NCBI GenBank assembly: GCA_902786925.1
Contig: CADAEK010000023.1
Location: 1 to 42,570 of the forward strand
DNA length: 42,570 nucleotides
Source of the DNA: an uncultured Bacteroidales bacterium
GTDB lineage: Bacteria; Bacteroidota; Bacteroidia; Bacteroidales; Bacteroidaceae
Direction of reading: 5' to 3'
Numbering within the stretch: position 1 is the first letter of the stretch; each line of letters starts with the position of its first letter. Position numbers and translations under genes: made by a program. The notes beneath the pieces were generated by a model. The model was not told the origin of the DNA. It worked only from the letters and a program-made list of their open reading frames with translations, and searched no databases. Positions 38,969 to 42,570 of this stretch are shown one piece after another.

Positions 38969-39559
38969 TTAGAAAATCATTTCTACGAGTTGAGGACGAA
39001 GGAAGTTCTTGAAATATGCCTCAAACTCAGCTTCACCAAAGTTAACCTTATAGGAGCCATCGGCAGGCTGAACCGTGAAGAGTGTCTTCTGGCCATTCAC
39101 CTGCTCAATCTTCAAGCCTTTATCCAGCAGCGCCTTTGCCTTCTTTGCGAAAAGCGCCTTCAAGCTCGCAGCGTCAGCAGCAGAGATAACCAGTTCCTCG
39201 CCTTCTCCCCACTTTTCTGCCAGCTTCAGCATAAACTCATTCATGAAGTCAGTGTTGCCTGTCACCTCGGCTGTAGCTTCTTTCACAACCGTATCACATA
39301 CGACATTCGCAATTTCACTCTTCAATGCATTCAACGCCTGAGCAGCATACATCTTAACCTCACTCTTCATATTCTCCTCCATGCCTTTGGCGTTCTTCTG
39401 AGCAGCCTGCTCAATTTCAGCAGCCTTAGCCTCAGCTTCAGACACAATCTGTGCTGCCTTCTCTTGCGCCGCAGCAATTATTTTTTCTGCTTCCGCGTTG
39501 CCTTTCTCCACTCCATCCTTCAGGAGTTTCTCCGTAAGTTCTTGAATCTTATTTTCCAT
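38969..39559 (-). CDS. ntpE: V/A-type ATPase subunit E (peripheral stalk)
   Basis: This roughly 196-residue stalk protein has a long N-terminal coiled coil rich in A, E, K and Q (about residues 5-75) and a compact C-terminal globular domain, as expected for subunit E, which links the catalytic head to subunit I. The preferred start is ATG 39559 (MENKIQELTEKLL); another in-frame ATG lies at 39571. It is first in the operon. No partner G/H gene, normally the other half of the stalk, was found next to it. The upstream 170 bp contain no exact TAnnTTTG element. Confidence 0.9.
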   Translation of the reverse strand: MENKIQELTEKLLKDGVEKGNAEAEKIIAAAQEKAAQIVSEAEAKAAEIEQAAQKNAKGMEENMKSEVKMYAAQALNALKSEIANVVCDTVVKEATAEVTGNTDFMNEFMLKLAEKWGEGEELVISAADAASLKALFAKKAKALLDKGLKIEQVNGQKTLFTVQPADGSYKVNFGEAEFEAYFKNFLRPQLVEMIF

Positions 39560-39691
39560 ATTCGTTAACATTTAAATATTTTCTGTACAAAGAAACAAAA
39601 AAAAATCCAAATAGATTGTATTATCATCGAAGAATTTGCAAAAAGCAACCTAAAAGGCGCTCTAACACTTCATTCATGAACATTTTTCTTA

Positions 39692-39731
39692 AAAAGAAAG
39701 CCATTCCATACTCTAAATGTACAGAATGGCT
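39692..39731 (-). terminator. Likely terminator of the ABC-F gene
   Basis: An 8-bp stem AGCCATTC / GAATGGCT (39699-39706 and 39724-39731) lies about 37 bp beyond the ABC-F stop; on the minus strand it is followed by TTCTTTTT. Confidence 0.75.
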
Positions 39732-39767
39732 CTCCTTTTGCCGTAGCGTCATGCGGGTAGCACAAAA

Positions 39768-41390
<1,623 letters not shown>

Positions 41391-41404
41391 TTAATTTTCA
41401 GCTG

Positions 41405-41435
41405 CAAAGGTACGAATAAATGAGCACAATACAAA
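41405..41435 (-). promoter_or_regulatory. Predicted promoter of the ABC-F gene
   Basis: Minus strand TTTG (41435-41432), 19 bp, TACCTTTG (41412-41405), 26 bp upstream of the start. Full consensus. Confidence 0.82.
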
Positions 41436-41590
41436 GTGAAAAACGCTTTTTCACTTTTATTGTCGAATGCCAGTACCTTCGACGAAGTCAACGGTACGAA
41501 TAAATGAGCACAATACAAAGTGAAAAAGCCTTTTTCACCTTTATTGTCGAATGCCAGTACCTTCGACGAAGTCAACGGTACGAATAAATG
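41409..41590. repeat. 84-bp tandem duplication (two copies plus a third partial)
   Basis: The words GGTACGAATAAATG begin at 41409, 41493 and 41577, giving a period of exactly 84 bp. Copies 1 and 2 differ at few positions. Each contains GTGAAAAA-nnn-TTTTTCAC (8-bp stem) and CCTTCGACGAAG. Only copy 1 has the intact -7 element TACCTTTG; at copies 2 and 3 it reads TACCGTTG. Confidence 0.94.
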
Positions 41591-41768
41591 CCCTATCAGA
41601 ATCAACTGTTCCACAAATCCTCTCTTTATACATATATATAATAATAGAGCTCACACTTTCTGAAGTTAAAATTAATGAAAAATTAATGTTCCAATTAACG
41701 GCAAATTAATGTTGAATAAACATATAATTATCATCTAATCACTCCATATAATTAATCATTAAAATTTA

Positions 41769-41909
41769 TTTTGACATTAGACATTTGACCTTAGACTTTT
41801 GACATTAGACATTAGACTTTTGACATTAGCCCTCTCAACTATCAACTATCCCCTGTCAACTATCAACTCTCAACTGTCAATTGTCAACTGTCAACTATCA
41901 ATTCTCACA
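41769..41909. repeat. Composite heptamer array of about 20 units
   Basis: Units 41769-41831 are of the type ATTAGAC, ATTTGAC, CTTAGAC, TTTTGAC. After a single extra base at 41832, units 41833-41909 are TCTCAAC, TATCAAC, TGTCAAC and variants. Both halves keep a 7-bp period. The second half matches the array at 85-182. Confidence 0.93.
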
Positions 41910-42068
41910 TCCCTCAGGCAGAAATTGTGCACACCTTTTGCAACACGCAGTTGACAAAAGCAACTTTTTCCTTGTCATTTTGTTTGCCAAATTGGAGTAT
42001 TAAGCAACTACCCGTCAGTTTTTAAAAAGAATTAACGACAAAAATGATTCATTTTGATAATTAATTCG

Positions 42069-42076
42069 TACCTTTG
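42069..42076 (+). promoter_or_regulatory. Predicted -7 element of gap
   Basis: TACCTTTG, exact TAnnTTTG, 101 bp before the ATG. No TTTG at the usual 19-21 bp spacing; one lies only 12 bp upstream. The leader contains a possible GGGGA / TTCCCC pairing. Confidence 0.65.
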
Positions 42077-42177
42077 TCGGCGGTAAAAGATTGGGGACAC
42101 ACCTTACAGGCTTTATTTCCCCCTAAAAACACAAGGATACACACAGTTATTATTAACTCAATAAATTTATTAAATCA

Positions 42178-42570
42178 ATGACAAAAGTAGCAATTAACGG
42201 TTTTGGCCGTATTGGTCGTCTCGCATTCCGTCAGATGTTCGAGGCTGAAGGTTATGAAGTAGTAGCAATCAACGAAATCAACGACTTGACAAGTCCTAAG
42301 ATGCTCGCTCACTTGCTGAAGTACGATACTGCTCAGGGTGGTTTCTGCGGCAAGATTGGTGAGAACAAGCACACTGTAGAGGCTACAGACAACTCTATCA
42401 TCGTTGATGGCAAGGAGATCACTATCTATGCTATTCCTAACGCTGCTGAGCTGCCTTGGGGCAAGCTGGACGTAGACGTTGTTCTGGAGTGCACAGGTTT
42501 CTACACATCTAAGGAGAAGGCTTCTGCTCACCTCACTGCTGGTGCTAAGAAGGTTGTTATCTCTGCTCCT
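42178..42570 (+). CDS. gap: Glyceraldehyde-3-phosphate dehydrogenase, type I (3' truncated by window end)
   Basis: The first 131 codons of GAPDH, the glycolytic enzyme oxidising glyceraldehyde-3-phosphate with NAD+ and phosphate. The N terminus has the Rossmann motif [10 protein letters not shown] and continues with [20 protein letters not shown], and the segment [20 protein letters not shown] before the window ends at VVISAP. The catalytic cysteine is beyond the window. The ATG at 42178 directly precedes [10 protein letters not shown]. Codon use is strongly biased, as expected for a highly expressed gene. Confidence 0.97.
   Translation, partial: MTKVAINGFGRIGRLAFRQMFEAEGYEVVAINEINDLTSPKMLAHLLKYDTAQGGFCGKIGENKHTVEATDNSIIVDGKEITIYAIPNAAELPWGKLDVDVVLECTGFYTSKEKASAHLTAGAKKVVISAP

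Overview
The window looks like a chromosomal segment of a Bacteroidales bacterium, most likely Prevotellaceae. The evidence is Bacteroidetes-type promoters (TAnnTTTG at -7, often with TTTG about 19-20 bp upstream), Bacteroidetes-specific protein types (DUF5687 membrane protein, DUF2764 V-ATPase protein, GT3-type glycogen synthase, divergent outer-membrane lipoproteins and TPR proteins), mostly absent Shine-Dalgarno sites, and short heptameric repeats between genes. No phage, IS element, CRISPR array or rRNA was found. The content is mainly housekeeping.

Layout, left to right. Positions 1-247 hold a 7-bp repeat array. Positions 248-5905 (minus) form a probable operon ftsK - lolA-like - DUF5687 permease - ABC ATPase. 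Positions 5959-11683 (minus) hold a secreted TPR protein and a glycogen synthase/glycogen phosphorylase pair. Then come ligA (minus), a 23-bp palindromic repeat array, and asnA (minus) with a strong terminator. A divergent promoter region precedes lon - tgt - LptF/G-type permease - DEAD-box helicase (plus, 15722-22019). Next is an envelope cluster: outer-membrane protein, secreted TPR protein, LptC (22138-25744). Two identical tRNA-Asp(GUC) genes follow, then a large TonB-receptor-like outer-membrane protein (26426-29383) that converges on nspC, with a 4-bp stop overlap.

Positions 30737-39559 (minus) encode a V/A-type ATPase: E - DUF2764 - A - B - D - I - lipoprotein - K. It lacks recognisable C, F and G/H subunits here. 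The K proteolipid has residues at all five positions of the sodium site known from Enterococcus hirae NtpK. A YbiT-like ABC-F protein (minus) and the start of gap (plus, cut by the window end) flank an 800-bp intergenic region with an 84-bp tandem duplication and a long heptamer array.

The points most worth a second look are: (i) a family of period-7 repeats at five loci, one lying in frame inside nspC just before its catalytic cysteine, where loss or gain of a unit would shift the frame; (ii) an inverted pair of heptamer arrays between ntpB and ntpD; (iii) an ABC-F protein whose second nucleotide site has lost its Walker A motif and catalytic glutamate; (iv) a Tgt with all three zinc cysteines replaced; (v) the reduced V-ATPase with a lipoprotein gene inside the operon. 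None of these could be compared with databases here.
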